IMG/VR virus record: IMGVR_UViG_3300025828_000083
Coordinates: 1-33,189 of that record
DNA: 33,189 bases
Strand: one strand, 5' to 3'
From: a virus
This document shows, piece after piece, positions 15,510 through 23,514 of this stretch. The notes beneath the pieces are model-generated. The model was not told where the DNA came from and did not search any database. It saw only the letters and a list, made by a program, of their open reading frames with translations. Position numbers and translations under genes: made by a program. Positions within the stretch are counted from its first letter, which is position 1; every line of letters starts with the position of its first letter.

Positions 15510-15999
15510 TGAATACAAGCGGCTAAACAGCGAGCTTCATGAAAGCAACGAGGCATATGGCACGAGCGGTCATAAGCATGCAGAGGCGGTTCTTGGTCTA
15601 GCGAATGCCATGCAGACTGCCGACATCCTTGATTATGGCTGTGGAAAGGGGACGCTTAATGCGTCGATTGGTGTACGTATAAAAGAATATGACCCTGCGA
15701 TTCCCGGCAAGGAAGACGCGCCTGAACCAGCCGACATCGTGGTTTGCTCAGATGTGCTGGAGCATATTGAGCCACAGTGCTTGGACGATGTTCTGGACGA
15801 TCTGGAGCGCCTGACGAAACGTGCCGTGTATCTTTGTGTCGCGACTCGCCCTGCCAAGAAGGTTTTGTCTGACGGACGGAACGCGCATCTCATCGTGAAG
15901 GAAAAGACTTGGTGGATACCTCAGATCATGGATCGATGGGACATGATGAATTTCCAAGAGATGGGTGGTGAGTTTGTTTTTGTGGGCATGAAGAAATGA
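15496..15999 (+). CDS. SAM-dependent methyltransferase, class I
   Basis: This 167-residue protein has a SAM-binding loop 'ILDYGCGKGTLN' (44-55) and the downstream 'IVVCSDVLEHIEP' strand-helix (about 80-92), typical of small-molecule or sugar methyltransferases. It lacks DPPY and nucleic-acid motifs. It overlaps the glycosyltransferase upstream by 14 bases and the one downstream by four. Methylation of a sugar made or attached by those enzymes is the likely job, inferred from operon context. Confidence 0.8.
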   Translation: MLITDEYKRLNSELHESNEAYGTSGHKHAEAVLGLANAMQTADILDYGCGKGTLNASIGVRIKEYDPAIPGKEDAPEPADIVVCSDVLEHIEPQCLDDVLDDLERLTKRAVYLCVATRPAKKVLSDGRNAHLIVKEKTWWIPQIMDRWDMMNFQEMGGEFVFVGMKK

Positions 16000-16715
16000 A
16001 AATATTTATAGGCTACGATCCACGCGACCATGACGCTTATCGTGTCTGCGAGCAGACGATACGTGAGAACACCTCAAGGCCCGTAGAAATCATTCCGCTC
16101 AAGGAATGGGAGCTTCGCAGCAAGGGTGTATACTGGCGTTCGTATCACGTTGATGTAACAGGCCAGATGTGGGACGACAAAGACGGGCGTCCATTCTCGA
16201 CGCAGTTTTCATTCACTCGCTTTGCTGTTCCGATTCTCATGGACTATGCCGACGAGTGGGTGTTGTTCTGTGACGCTGACATGATGTTCAGAACGGATGT
16301 TCATTATCTATTCGATGAGATTGAGCAGTCAAAGTCTCTCTACTGCGTGCAGCATAATCACAAGCCAACAGAGGCCATCAAGATGGACGGTGTAAAGCAG
16401 ACATCGTACAACAAAAAGAATTGGTCTTCGTTTATGTTTATGCGTCCAGCAGGGTTAAGGGGCATGACGCCTTTCGTCCTGAATAACTGGTCCGGGTCTG
16501 CGCTGCATGGCCTGACGTGGTGTGACGCTGAACGTATTGGGAGCCTTGACCCTCGATGGAACCATCTCGTGGGCTACGATGAACCAGAGGATCACTACAA
16601 CACACACTTTACCCTTGGCACACCTGACATGAAACATCATGCCGACAGTGAATGGGATGGAGAGTGGTGGGACGCATTGGATCGAGCAAATAAAGGAGTT
16701 CTCAATGAGGCGTAG
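15996..16715 (+). CDS. GT-A glycosyltransferase with DxD motif (GT8-like)
   Basis: The 239-residue protein starts 'MKIFIGYDPRDHDAYRVCEQT', a Rossmann start common in GT8-like enzymes. 'WVLFCDADMMF' holds the DAD metal/nucleotide-sugar motif. Later 'EDHYNTHFTLGTPDMKHH' supplies conserved histidines. It likely adds a sugar to the acceptor handled by the TPR-glycosyltransferase and methyltransferase. The sugar and acceptor cannot be read from sequence. Confidence 0.8.
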   Translation: MKIFIGYDPRDHDAYRVCEQTIRENTSRPVEIIPLKEWELRSKGVYWRSYHVDVTGQMWDDKDGRPFSTQFSFTRFAVPILMDYADEWVLFCDADMMFRTDVHYLFDEIEQSKSLYCVQHNHKPTEAIKMDGVKQTSYNKKNWSSFMFMRPAGLRGMTPFVLNNWSGSALHGLTWCDAERIGSLDPRWNHLVGYDEPEDHYNTHFTLGTPDMKHHADSEWDGEWWDALDRANKGVLNEA

Positions 16716-16869
16716 ACAGGCGTATCATGTTGACCAAACCCCTGATAAAATTGAAGAAGTTGCCCCGCCAAAAGTAGTGGAAAAGCCTTTAAAAAAAGGG
16801 TATTGTCGAAAATGTGGGGAACATATTGGACGTGGAATAGCGTTTCATGAGAAGCGCTGCGAAGGATAA
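16705..16869 (+). CDS. Small zinc-ribbon protein
   Basis: The 54-residue protein starts at the ATG at 16705 (AAGGAG six bases upstream), inside the end of the glycosyltransferase gene. The C-terminal half, 'GYCRKCGEHIGRGIAFHEKRC', has a CxxC, a His and a Cys that would bind one zinc. The N-terminal half is Pro/Lys/Glu-rich and flexible. The function is unknown; it could be a nucleic-acid or protein-binding adaptor. Confidence 0.7.
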   Translation: MRRRQAYHVDQTPDKIEEVAPPKVVEKPLKKGYCRKCGEHIGRGIAFHEKRCEG

Positions 16870-16875
16870 CCCCAC

Positions 16876-17508
16876 ATGGCTATTAGCGGCACCTATGGCA
16901 AGATGATTGACAGGATCGAGAGCGAGATCGGGCGCTCAGACCTTACGTCGGATGTCAAAAACGCAATTCAAACCGCGATTTCTCATTACGAGCGCAAGCG
17001 GTTTTATTTCAATGAATTTATCGATAGTTTGAGCGCGTCAAGCAGCCAAGAATTTTACACGAGTGCTGACTTTGCAACGCTTAATCGCGTGGTCGAGATT
17101 GACAGCTTAACGATTGATGACAACAACACGACTTATCCGCTTATCGAGCGGTCATGGTCGTACATGGAACAGGCGCAGACGCGGTCGCAATATGTAGGCA
17201 CCCCCACAGATTATGTGCGCTACGCGCAGCGTTTGCGCTTGTACCCTATTCCTGATGAGAGTTACGTGTTGCATGTAAGTGGGGTTAAAAAGCTTGCAAC
17301 GCTATCAGCCACAACCGACACAAATGCGTGGATGGTCGATGGCGAGGCTCTCATTAGGGCTAGGGCAAAGGCTGAACTATATCTCCACAAGGTGCAGAAG
17401 CCAGAGAAGGCTATTGCTATGAATGCGGCAGAGGAGAGCGCCTTGGCAGAGATTGAGGCAGAGACGAACAAGTACATCGCAGCAAAGATTAAGGCGACAC
17501 AGTTTTGA
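16876..17508 (+). CDS. Tail accessory/head-tail adaptor protein (P22 gp4-like)
   Basis: The 210-residue, mostly helical protein begins with 'YGKMIDRIESEIGRSDLTSDVKNAIQTAISHYERKRFYFNE', the common start of phage adaptor proteins that bind under the portal. Later it has 'YVGTPTDYVRYAQRLRLYPIPD' and 'EALIRARAKAELY'. It would connect the portal to the tail hub encoded next. Its stop overlaps the TTG start of that gene. Confidence 0.8.
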   Translation: MAISGTYGKMIDRIESEIGRSDLTSDVKNAIQTAISHYERKRFYFNEFIDSLSASSSQEFYTSADFATLNRVVEIDSLTIDDNNTTYPLIERSWSYMEQAQTRSQYVGTPTDYVRYAQRLRLYPIPDESYVLHVSGVKKLATLSATTDTNAWMVDGEALIRARAKAELYLHKVQKPEKAIAMNAAEESALAEIEAETNKYIAAKIKATQF

Positions 17509-19010
17509 TTCCGTTCGCTGAATATTTGCCAGACCAGCCAGACTATAACGGCGGCACAACTGTTGCGACGAATGTTATTCCTCGGACTGTCGGCAGTTAC
17601 GGCGCTATAGCAGACTTGGCGAATGTAGCTGACGCACTTACCAACAGACCGCAGGGGGCAAATTCCTTTCGGGACAGCTCTGGCAACGTCAATACATTTT
17701 GCGGTGACAGTCAGGACTTGTTCAAGCTTGGAACGACTGCATTCGCTAATGTTTCCAAGTCTTCAGGCGCATATACAACAGCCAATGACGGTGCGTGGGA
17801 ATTTGTCCAATATGGTGAGCGTGTTGTTGGTGTTAATGGTCTTTCAGATCAGCCCCAGAGTTTTATTATGGGGACGGATAGTGCATTCTCTGATTTGGCG
17901 GCGGCTGCGCCTAGAGCAAAGCACGCGGCAGTTATTAATAACTTTGTGATGCTTGGGAATACATACGATTCCACTGACGGCAATATTCAAAACCGTGTCT
18001 GGTGGTCTGCTATTGATGACCCTACGGATTGGCCTACGATTGCGTCTGCTGACGCTGCTGCCAAGCAGTCTGACAGGCAAGACTTGCCCGTAGGTGGCGC
18101 AGTCCAGCGAATTACTGGGGCTATTGGTGGTCTTGATGGAGCCATCTTCTGCGAGAAGGCAATTTATCGTGTTCAGTATGAAGGCCCACCTACTGTGTTT
18201 GGCTTTTATGAAGTCGAGCGCGACAGGGGAACGCCTGCTGAGAATAGCGTGGTCAACGTTGGTCCGTTTGGGTTTTATCTTGGCGAAGATGGTTTTTATC
18301 GTTTTGATGGGTCAGGATCGACGCCTATTGGCAATCAACGTGTTGACAAGTTCTTCTTCACTGACCTTGACCAGTCGTATTATCATCGAATTTATGCTGC
18401 GGCTGACCCTATCAACAAACTTGTCTGGTGGTCATATCCGGGCGCAAACAACAGTGCAGGCAGGCCAAATCATCAGTTGATTTATAACTGGGCGTTGGAT
18501 CGGTGGGGATATGCAGAGATTGAAATGGAGCTACTGTTCAGGGATTTGTCTGCTGGTTATACGCTCGATGAGTTGGATCAGTTTGGCAATATGGATACTT
18601 TGCCATTTAGTTTGGACAGCCGTGCTTGGACTGGTGGTCGTCTTCTGCTTTCTGCTTTTGATAGCTCTAAGCGCCTTGCTCGATTTGCCGGGAGTAATCT
18701 TGAGGCAACTATTGAGACTGCGGAAGTTGGCGGCAACGAATTATTTGGAAAGCCATCGGAGCGCATGTTTGTAAATGGCGTTCGCCCTTATGTTGATGGG
18801 GGCGCGGCGACCGTTGCGCTCAAGCACAGGAACTTGCAGACGGATTCACTGACCACGGACGGGCCAAATGCTATTGAGGCTTTGACTGGCATGGTCCCTT
18901 TCTCTCGTTCGACACGGTACGCACGCGCTCAAGTAAAGATTCCAGCAGGGGGGACTTGGACCCACGCGCAGGGCATTGACTATGACGCAGAAGAAGACGG
19001 TGAAATCTAA
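17505..19010 (+). CDS. Tail hub / DNA-stabilisation protein (P22 gp10-like)
   Basis: The 501-residue beta-rich protein starts with TTG (TTGA overlap). The start 'PFAEYLPDQPDYNGGTTVATNVIPRTVGSYG', the middle 'NFVMLGNTY...QNRVWWSAIDDPTDWP', 'IGGLDGAIFCEKAIYRVQYEGPP' and 'NVGPFGFYLGEDGFYRFDG', and 'NKLVWWSYPG' are typical of P22 gp10-like tail hub proteins with a beta-propeller-like repeat. It plugs the portal and anchors fibres. The stop shares a base with the next ATG. Confidence 0.85.
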   Translation: MIPFAEYLPDQPDYNGGTTVATNVIPRTVGSYGAIADLANVADALTNRPQGANSFRDSSGNVNTFCGDSQDLFKLGTTAFANVSKSSGAYTTANDGAWEFVQYGERVVGVNGLSDQPQSFIMGTDSAFSDLAAAAPRAKHAAVINNFVMLGNTYDSTDGNIQNRVWWSAIDDPTDWPTIASADAAAKQSDRQDLPVGGAVQRITGAIGGLDGAIFCEKAIYRVQYEGPPTVFGFYEVERDRGTPAENSVVNVGPFGFYLGEDGFYRFDGSGSTPIGNQRVDKFFFTDLDQSYYHRIYAAADPINKLVWWSYPGANNSAGRPNHQLIYNWALDRWGYAEIEMELLFRDLSAGYTLDELDQFGNMDTLPFSLDSRAWTGGRLLLSAFDSSKRLARFAGSNLEATIETAEVGGNELFGKPSERMFVNGVRPYVDGGAATVALKHRNLQTDSLTTDGPNAIEALTGMVPFSRSTRYARAQVKIPAGGTWTHAQGIDYDAEEDGEI

Positions 19011-21751
19011 TGCCTGAACCCGGACAATACACGCCACTGTTTTCCCGTAGAGGCGCTGGGCTTTTATCTCAGCCATCTAACGCGATTACAACACGGGCGC
19101 TTGGTGGGCTGCTTAGTGGGTATTACGCGGCGAAGGATTATGACTATCCAGACACAGCGCTAGGCTTGTTGGCACTGCCTGCGAAGGCTGTCACGGGCGT
19201 TGCAGGCGCAGCGGTTGACCAGATTCAAGGCGCGATGCGTGAGGCACCCGGCACGGTCGCGGGGCTGAATGATGGCAGTCAGAACACGGAGCTTGCGCTG
19301 GGCTTGCTTGGGACAAACGCAGTATTGCCGTTCCGCGCTCCTGCGGGGTCTTTGCCTGCCCACGTTTGGCAGGGCGGTCCACACAAATACGGTCCCGGCG
19401 GCACAAAGGACAGTTTGAAACATGTCGGCAAGGGTGAAGGCGCACAGGCTTATGGGTGGGGGCGGTATGATGCGGGGGCGCGGAGCGTCGGGGAAAATTA
19501 TAAACGTCAGTTGTCCCCCGGCGACGTTCTGATGCGGAAGGATGGAACAGTTATTATGCCTTCCCGTAGTGGCGGAGGTGGTCCAGACGATGTTTTCGCA
19601 TCGTTTGCGAGCGGGTATGGTGATCTTGACGAAGCGGCGGCGTCTCTAAGGCAACAAATCGAGATGCTTGATGATGGGACGAGCATTTATTATTCCATGC
19701 GCCTTGATCCGGGCGCAATAACGCCGAATGAATTAAGAAAGTCTTATGCGGATGCGCTTGATTGGTATGATGCCAATAAAGCCGACCTTATGATAGACCG
19801 CAACCACGGCTACCTCTACAAGCACGACCTTCCCGACGAAGACATTGCCCGTTATCTGGATTGGGATGCGCCGTTGAGTGAGCAACCGGAGAGTGTGCGA
19901 AAGTTTGCCGATCAAGTATCGCAAGACGAATTAGCTGCGATGTTGCGTAAATATGAGCGTGGCGATGTACCTAGTGATTATAAGGTTAATATATCCGACA
20001 AGGAATTGGATGAACTTTACGAGCAGTTATCCGATATCAAGGACTTGCCGCAGTCGGAAATTGACGCTGGTATAGCGAAGGCTAATGCGGCTCAAGCAGA
20101 GAGGGCGAGAATTGCTGTTGATGCTATGTTTGGGCCTAATAAAAAAGGAGGGGGGTTTTATAAAGAACTCGCCAACCTCTACGGCTCCGACAAAGCCGCA
20201 TCCGAGGCACTCGCTCGCGCTGGCATCCCCGGCCTGAAATACTATGACGGCATGAGTAGGGCAACGAGAGACTTCGATAATGAAATATCCCAAAAATTGG
20301 GCGAAATTGATGCCTTAAAAGCCGCCCCGCAGTCAGATTACAACAAGATAAGACTGAGACGGCACGAAAACGAATTAGCTGCACTCAAGAAGCTACAGGC
20401 TGAGAGTGACCCGCGCACCCGCAACTTCGTCACATGGGATCAAGACGTTCTAAACCGCATGAAGATGCTAGAGCGGAATGGCGAACCTGTTGGCAGTACG
20501 ACACTGGGAGCTAATCGAGGTGGCAAGGCATCCGGTCTGCTTGGGCTTTCTGCTGCGGGTGGAGAAAGCGGTGTGACGAAGTCTGGTGGACTTCTTGATC
20601 TAGATGCAATGCGCGATCTTGAAAAGCGTGTTTATGACCTAACGGACGCTAGTGACTTTATTGAGATTGGAAAGCAGACAGGAAATAAAGTTTCTGTGCC
20701 GTTTCAAGTTGGTGGCCCAAAAATGACCGTCGATCAAATTGAGGCGTTTGAGGCTGCTCATAAATTCTCCCCCGCTACGAAAGGATATTTTGATCCAAAA
20801 ATATTTACGCCAGAAGATTTTGAAATTGGCTCATTGATAATACCAAACCCCGGCGACCCAACTGCTGGAGGAAGGCTTATTCAGTCGGCAAGCGGACCAT
20901 CTGATGTTGTCAATGTGTCTGGCACTGACTTTATGAGGCAAATAGGTGAGGGGGAAGGAAACCCTGCTATTTGGGCATCTGCTCCGTCTGTTATGAAGAA
21001 GCTGCAAAATAGAGGATTACTTGCTGATGGCAATCCGGCGTATTTTGTAAGCAGTGAGCAAGGTGCAGAGAGTGTGCTGTTTAACGCTGTGGCTGCGGAG
21101 CGTTACGAGGAACTTTTCGATCCGTCTAAAATTAGCAAAAAGGGCGCGACTGAAATTCGGAAAGCCCTAGAGAGGCGCAAAAAAGACAAAGAAGGCAACA
21201 TAGCGCCGATTGCAAAGTGGCAAAAAAATATACCAGACCCGTCAAGTCCGAAATTTGCTAAATGGCTCCATAGTCTCCCCGGAACTACAAAGTCAGAGGT
21301 TATCCAGCGTCTTAATAAAGATAAAATCATCTCTGAGGGCGCTCCAGATGTTCGTGAAATTATTCACTCTGTAACCGCGCCAGAGAATGTTTGGGCGCTG
21401 GATAAGGACGCTGCGTGGGCCAAGAATCTGGCGAATGATACTGTTCCCGGTCTCCTGTATGATCCGTTAGTCGGGAAATCTATTGCTAAGGTTGACCCCG
21501 GCGTCCCGTTAAGACCATCACCAAACCCATCATTCCCGATTGAAACTACTGGTGAGTATGTTGGTGGGTTTGGATTTAGGCCAACTCGTAGTCAAGTATG
21601 GCGAGATTGGTATGCAGGTAAGAACTTGGCCAACAAGCCAGTAAACGCAGCGCACAGAGGCTTCACGTTAAGCTATCCAGTTCAACGGGTTGACGCGGAA
21701 TGGCAAGACACGCTTATGAAATTGCGTGAAGAAGCTATGCGTCAAAAATAA
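19010..21751 (+). CDS. Large internal/virion protein with ART-PolyVal (ADP-ribosyltransferase-like) domain
   Basis: This 913-residue protein has an N-terminal Ala/Gly-rich segment (1-115) that may interact with membranes. Residues 117-490 read like the ART-PolyVal domain of phage polyvalent proteins: 'VWQGGPHKY' (119-127), 'GKGEGAQAYGWGRYDA' (140-155), 'LDWDAPLSEQPESV' near 283-296, 'ARAGIPGLKYYDG' (402-414) and 'RNFVTWDQDVL' (471-481). Such domains are ejected into hosts to ADP-ribosylate targets. The usual first motif is HGT/HGSPH; here the first His is Gln121, so activity may be lost or altered. Residues 560-913 form a second, unrecognised domain. It follows the tail hub, as ejected proteins often do. 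Confidence 0.78.
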   Translation: MPEPGQYTPLFSRRGAGLLSQPSNAITTRALGGLLSGYYAAKDYDYPDTALGLLALPAKAVTGVAGAAVDQIQGAMREAPGTVAGLNDGSQNTELALGLLGTNAVLPFRAPAGSLPAHVWQGGPHKYGPGGTKDSLKHVGKGEGAQAYGWGRYDAGARSVGENYKRQLSPGDVLMRKDGTVIMPSRSGGGGPDDVFASFASGYGDLDEAAASLRQQIEMLDDGTSIYYSMRLDPGAITPNELRKSYADALDWYDANKADLMIDRNHGYLYKHDLPDEDIARYLDWDAPLSEQPESVRKFADQVSQDELAAMLRKYERGDVPSDYKVNISDKELDELYEQLSDIKDLPQSEIDAGIAKANAAQAERARIAVDAMFGPNKKGGGFYKELANLYGSDKAASEALARAGIPGLKYYDGMSRATRDFDNEISQKLGEIDALKAAPQSDYNKIRLRRHENELAALKKLQAESDPRTRNFVTWDQDVLNRMKMLERNGEPVGSTTLGANRGGKASGLLGLSAAGGESGVTKSGGLLDLDAMRDLEKRVYDLTDASDFIEIGKQTGNKVSVPFQVGGPKMTVDQIEAFEAAHKFSPATKGYFDPKIFTPEDFEIGSLIIPNPGDPTAGGRLIQSASGPSDVVNVSGTDFMRQIGEGEGNPAIWASAPSVMKKLQNRGLLADGNPAYFVSSEQGAESVLFNAVAAERYEELFDPSKISKKGATEIRKALERRKKDKEGNIAPIAKWQKNIPDPSSPKFAKWLHSLPGTTKSEVIQRLNKDKIISEGAPDVREIIHSVTAPENVWALDKDAAWAKNLANDTVPGLLYDPLVGKSIAKVDPGVPLRPSPNPSFPIETTGEYVGGFGFRPTRSQVWRDWYAGKNLANKPVNAAHRGFTLSYPVQRVDAEWQDTLMKLREEAMRQK

Positions 21752-21974
21752 ACTTTTCAGGATCAACATCTATAATGAAGTCGTCATTTGTAACGCCAAG
21801 CATTTTGAATATGTCTTTCTGGTATGAAAGTAGGAAGGCTTGCGTATGCTTGTTTAGCTGGCTGAAGTTGTCATCTATATCTTTTGGGTGCGTTTTATGG
21901 CGCTCGACTAAGGCAGCGGTGTATGCGCCTTGTAAAACCTCAATAGCAAGGTCTACTGCTTTATCTTTATCCAT
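21735..21974 (-). CDS. Antisense small protein inserted in the late gene block
   Basis: The 79-residue protein begins MDKDKAVDLAIEVLQGAYTA; GGGAG lies seven bases before this ATG, so I prefer it to an upstream frame-open start at 22010. It is acidic and helical, with 'HTQAFLLSYQKDIFKMLG' and an acidic end. Its 3' end overlaps the ART gene by 17 bases and it is the only leftward gene among some 25 kb of rightward ones. A weak promoter-like pair (TTCACC, 16 bases, TACACT on the minus strand) precedes it. It may be a separately expressed moron-type gene. The family is unknown. Confidence 0.65.
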   Translation of the reverse strand: MDKDKAVDLAIEVLQGAYTAALVERHKTHPKDIDDNFSQLNKHTQAFLLSYQKDIFKMLGVTNDDFIIDVDPEKFIFDA

Positions 21975-22008
21975 AATAATTCTCCCACAGTTAAGAGTGT
22001 AGTGTACC

Positions 22009-22344
22009 ATGACCGTAGGTGAATATCCAGTCCCGCCTTTAGACTTCTTTGACGAGCGAAAGCATCGCCGTCAGATCGCGCAGGCGTTGGCTTTAGCGCA
22101 GCAGGGCAAATTGAACAACGTCTTGGACGTGACATTGGCAAACAACGGGACAGCCACGACTGTCAGTGACGCCCGGATCGGCGCAACGACATTCCCCGTA
22201 TGCGTCCCAACTCATGCAGATAGTTGGGGCATGGACAAGCTGCCATTGGTTGCTGACAGTGGCAGGGTCAATGGTTCGTTTATAGCCTCGCATAGTGCGG
22301 TCGCATCTGCTAACTTGAAGTTTAAGTTTATTCTTGTGGGGTAG
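22009..22344 (+). CDS. Small virion-associated protein, unknown role
   Basis: The protein has 111 residues. The first 40 are charged and helical ('PPLDFFDERKHRRQIAQALALAQQGKLNN'); the rest is a small beta domain with 'TLANNGTATTVSDARIGATT' and 'ASANLKFKFILVG'. This two-part layout is frequent in short structural proteins of phages. It is the first rightward gene after the antisense gene and precedes the desaturase. Structural function is inferred from composition and context. Confidence 0.65.
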   Translation: MTVGEYPVPPLDFFDERKHRRQIAQALALAQQGKLNNVLDVTLANNGTATTVSDARIGATTFPVCVPTHADSWGMDKLPLVADSGRVNGSFIASHSAVASANLKFKFILVG

Positions 22345-22348
22345 TTCT

Positions 22349-23107
22349 GTGGGGCAGTCCGTCAATAAAATCGCGATGCTGTATGCATTCAATGTTATCT
22401 GCGTTGTGTTGTTCCCTGTGTTTGGTCTTGTCGATCTGACAATTACTGGCGCTGCGGTCGCATATGCCATGCTGTTCTTGATGAATGGGCTGGGTGTTAT
22501 TGTAGGATACCACAGGCACATATCTCATGGCGCATTTAAGTTTAGATACGAATGGGTCAGGCGTCTTTTCTTGCTGCTTGGAGCAGTTAGTTGCAGCGGC
22601 AGCCCGTTGGGCTGGGCGGCAATCCATAAAGCGCATCATCGAGGCTCTGATACAGCCCTAGACCCGCATTCCGCAGACATTGGGTTCTGGAATATGCAGG
22701 CTGTTAGGTACAATATGGACGGTGTGGGCGGCATGGCTGGATTGCGTGGGATTATCTCCGACCCATTCTGCGGTTTTCTCCATAAGTATTATTTTGTGAT
22801 TGTGGCATCATACGCTGTGAGCCTTTTTGCCTTGCTTGGGGTCGAAGGCGTTTACTGGGGCTTCCTGCTGCCTGCGGCTCTTACAATGTTTGCTGAAAGC
22901 TTTTTAAACTGGGCCGCGCACAAGTCATTTGGGTATTCAACACACGAGACAAAAGACAGTAGCAAAAATGTATGGTGGTTGAACTTTCTCAGCTTTGGCG
23001 AGGGGTGGCACAACAACCACCATAAGCATCCCAGAAGGGAAACAACACGAGAGAAGTGGTGGGAGATCGATCCATGTGGGGTGGTGATACGTCTGGTCAA
23101 GGCTTAA
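22349..23107 (+). CDS. Fatty-acid (acyl) desaturase, delta-9/stearoyl-CoA desaturase family
   Basis: This 252-residue di-iron membrane enzyme introduces a double bond into a fatty-acyl chain using O2. All three histidine boxes are intact: HRHISH (55-60), HKAHH (93-97) and HNNHH (221-225, within GEGWHNNHHKHP). A fourth conserved site is NWAAH (His191). Hydrophobic segments lie near residues 8-50, 72-92 and 148-188. It is slightly shorter than typical bacterial enzymes. The start is GTG at 22349 with GTGGGG seven bases upstream; a TTG at 22334 is also in frame. The 3' end overlaps the HlyC-like gene by 34 bases. It could change host membrane lipids, or supply an unsaturated acyl donor for the next enzyme. 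Confidence 0.92.
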   Translation: MGQSVNKIAMLYAFNVICVVLFPVFGLVDLTITGAAVAYAMLFLMNGLGVIVGYHRHISHGAFKFRYEWVRRLFLLLGAVSCSGSPLGWAAIHKAHHRGSDTALDPHSADIGFWNMQAVRYNMDGVGGMAGLRGIISDPFCGFLHKYYFVIVASYAVSLFALLGVEGVYWGFLLPAALTMFAESFLNWAAHKSFGYSTHETKDSSKNVWWLNFLSFGEGWHNNHHKHPRRETTREKWWEIDPCGVVIRLVKA

Positions 23108-23505
23108 CCAGAGACCAGAAGTTGTCAATAATTCTGTGGCTTATGAACCAGTTCGAGCGCTATCGGTACTGGACCCTTGAGGATTTGAATAACTGGGTGT
23201 TCCCTGCCGTTGATTCTGAGCAGTGCCATGTCTTCATGAGAAATGGCAGTCCAGTGGGCTATGTTTCGTGGGCTTTCTTGGACCCGAAGATATCAGATCA
23301 GGTGATGACAACGGAAAGAGCCATGCGACCTTCTCACTGGCGTTGCGGGGAAGAAATGTGGATTGTTGAGTTTATTGCTTTGAAAGGCAATGTCAGATAT
23401 ATTGTCAAGGATATGAAGCGCTGGTTTCCGGGCGATGCTAAAAGAATACGAAATAAGGATGAATCTGTTGTTCGAGGTAAGTATGGTTTCCCTGTTGAAA
23501 GTTAG
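23074..23505 (+). CDS. HlyC-like toxin-activating lysine acyltransferase homologue
   Basis: The 143-residue protein starts at ATG 23074 (GGGAG eight bases upstream). Family members move a fatty acyl group from acyl-ACP to internal lysines of RTX toxins. Against E. coli HlyC as I recall it, the alignment runs without gaps from HlyC residue 23 to 98. Shared landmarks are FPAV/LPAI, the 'R(N/D)..PV.Y.SWA.L' core (56-69), the 'W(I/F)..(F/W)IA..G' core and a '(M)..(K/W)FP' end. However, the position of catalytic His23 is Tyr30 and that of Asp92 is Glu99. The protein is shorter at the C-terminus. It may be an altered acyltransferase or a binding protein. The coupled desaturase makes an acyl-chain role attractive. 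Confidence 0.82.
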   Translation: MWGGDTSGQGLTRDQKLSIILWLMNQFERYRYWTLEDLNNWVFPAVDSEQCHVFMRNGSPVGYVSWAFLDPKISDQVMTTERAMRPSHWRCGEEMWIVEFIALKGNVRYIVKDMKRWFPGDAKRIRNKDESVVRGKYGFPVES

Positions 23506-23514
23506 GTTAGCTTA

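Noticed and set aside
16639-16704. Longer start for the zinc-ribbon protein
   Set aside because: The upstream part lies deep in the glycosyltransferase gene and the ATG at 16705 has AAGGAG.
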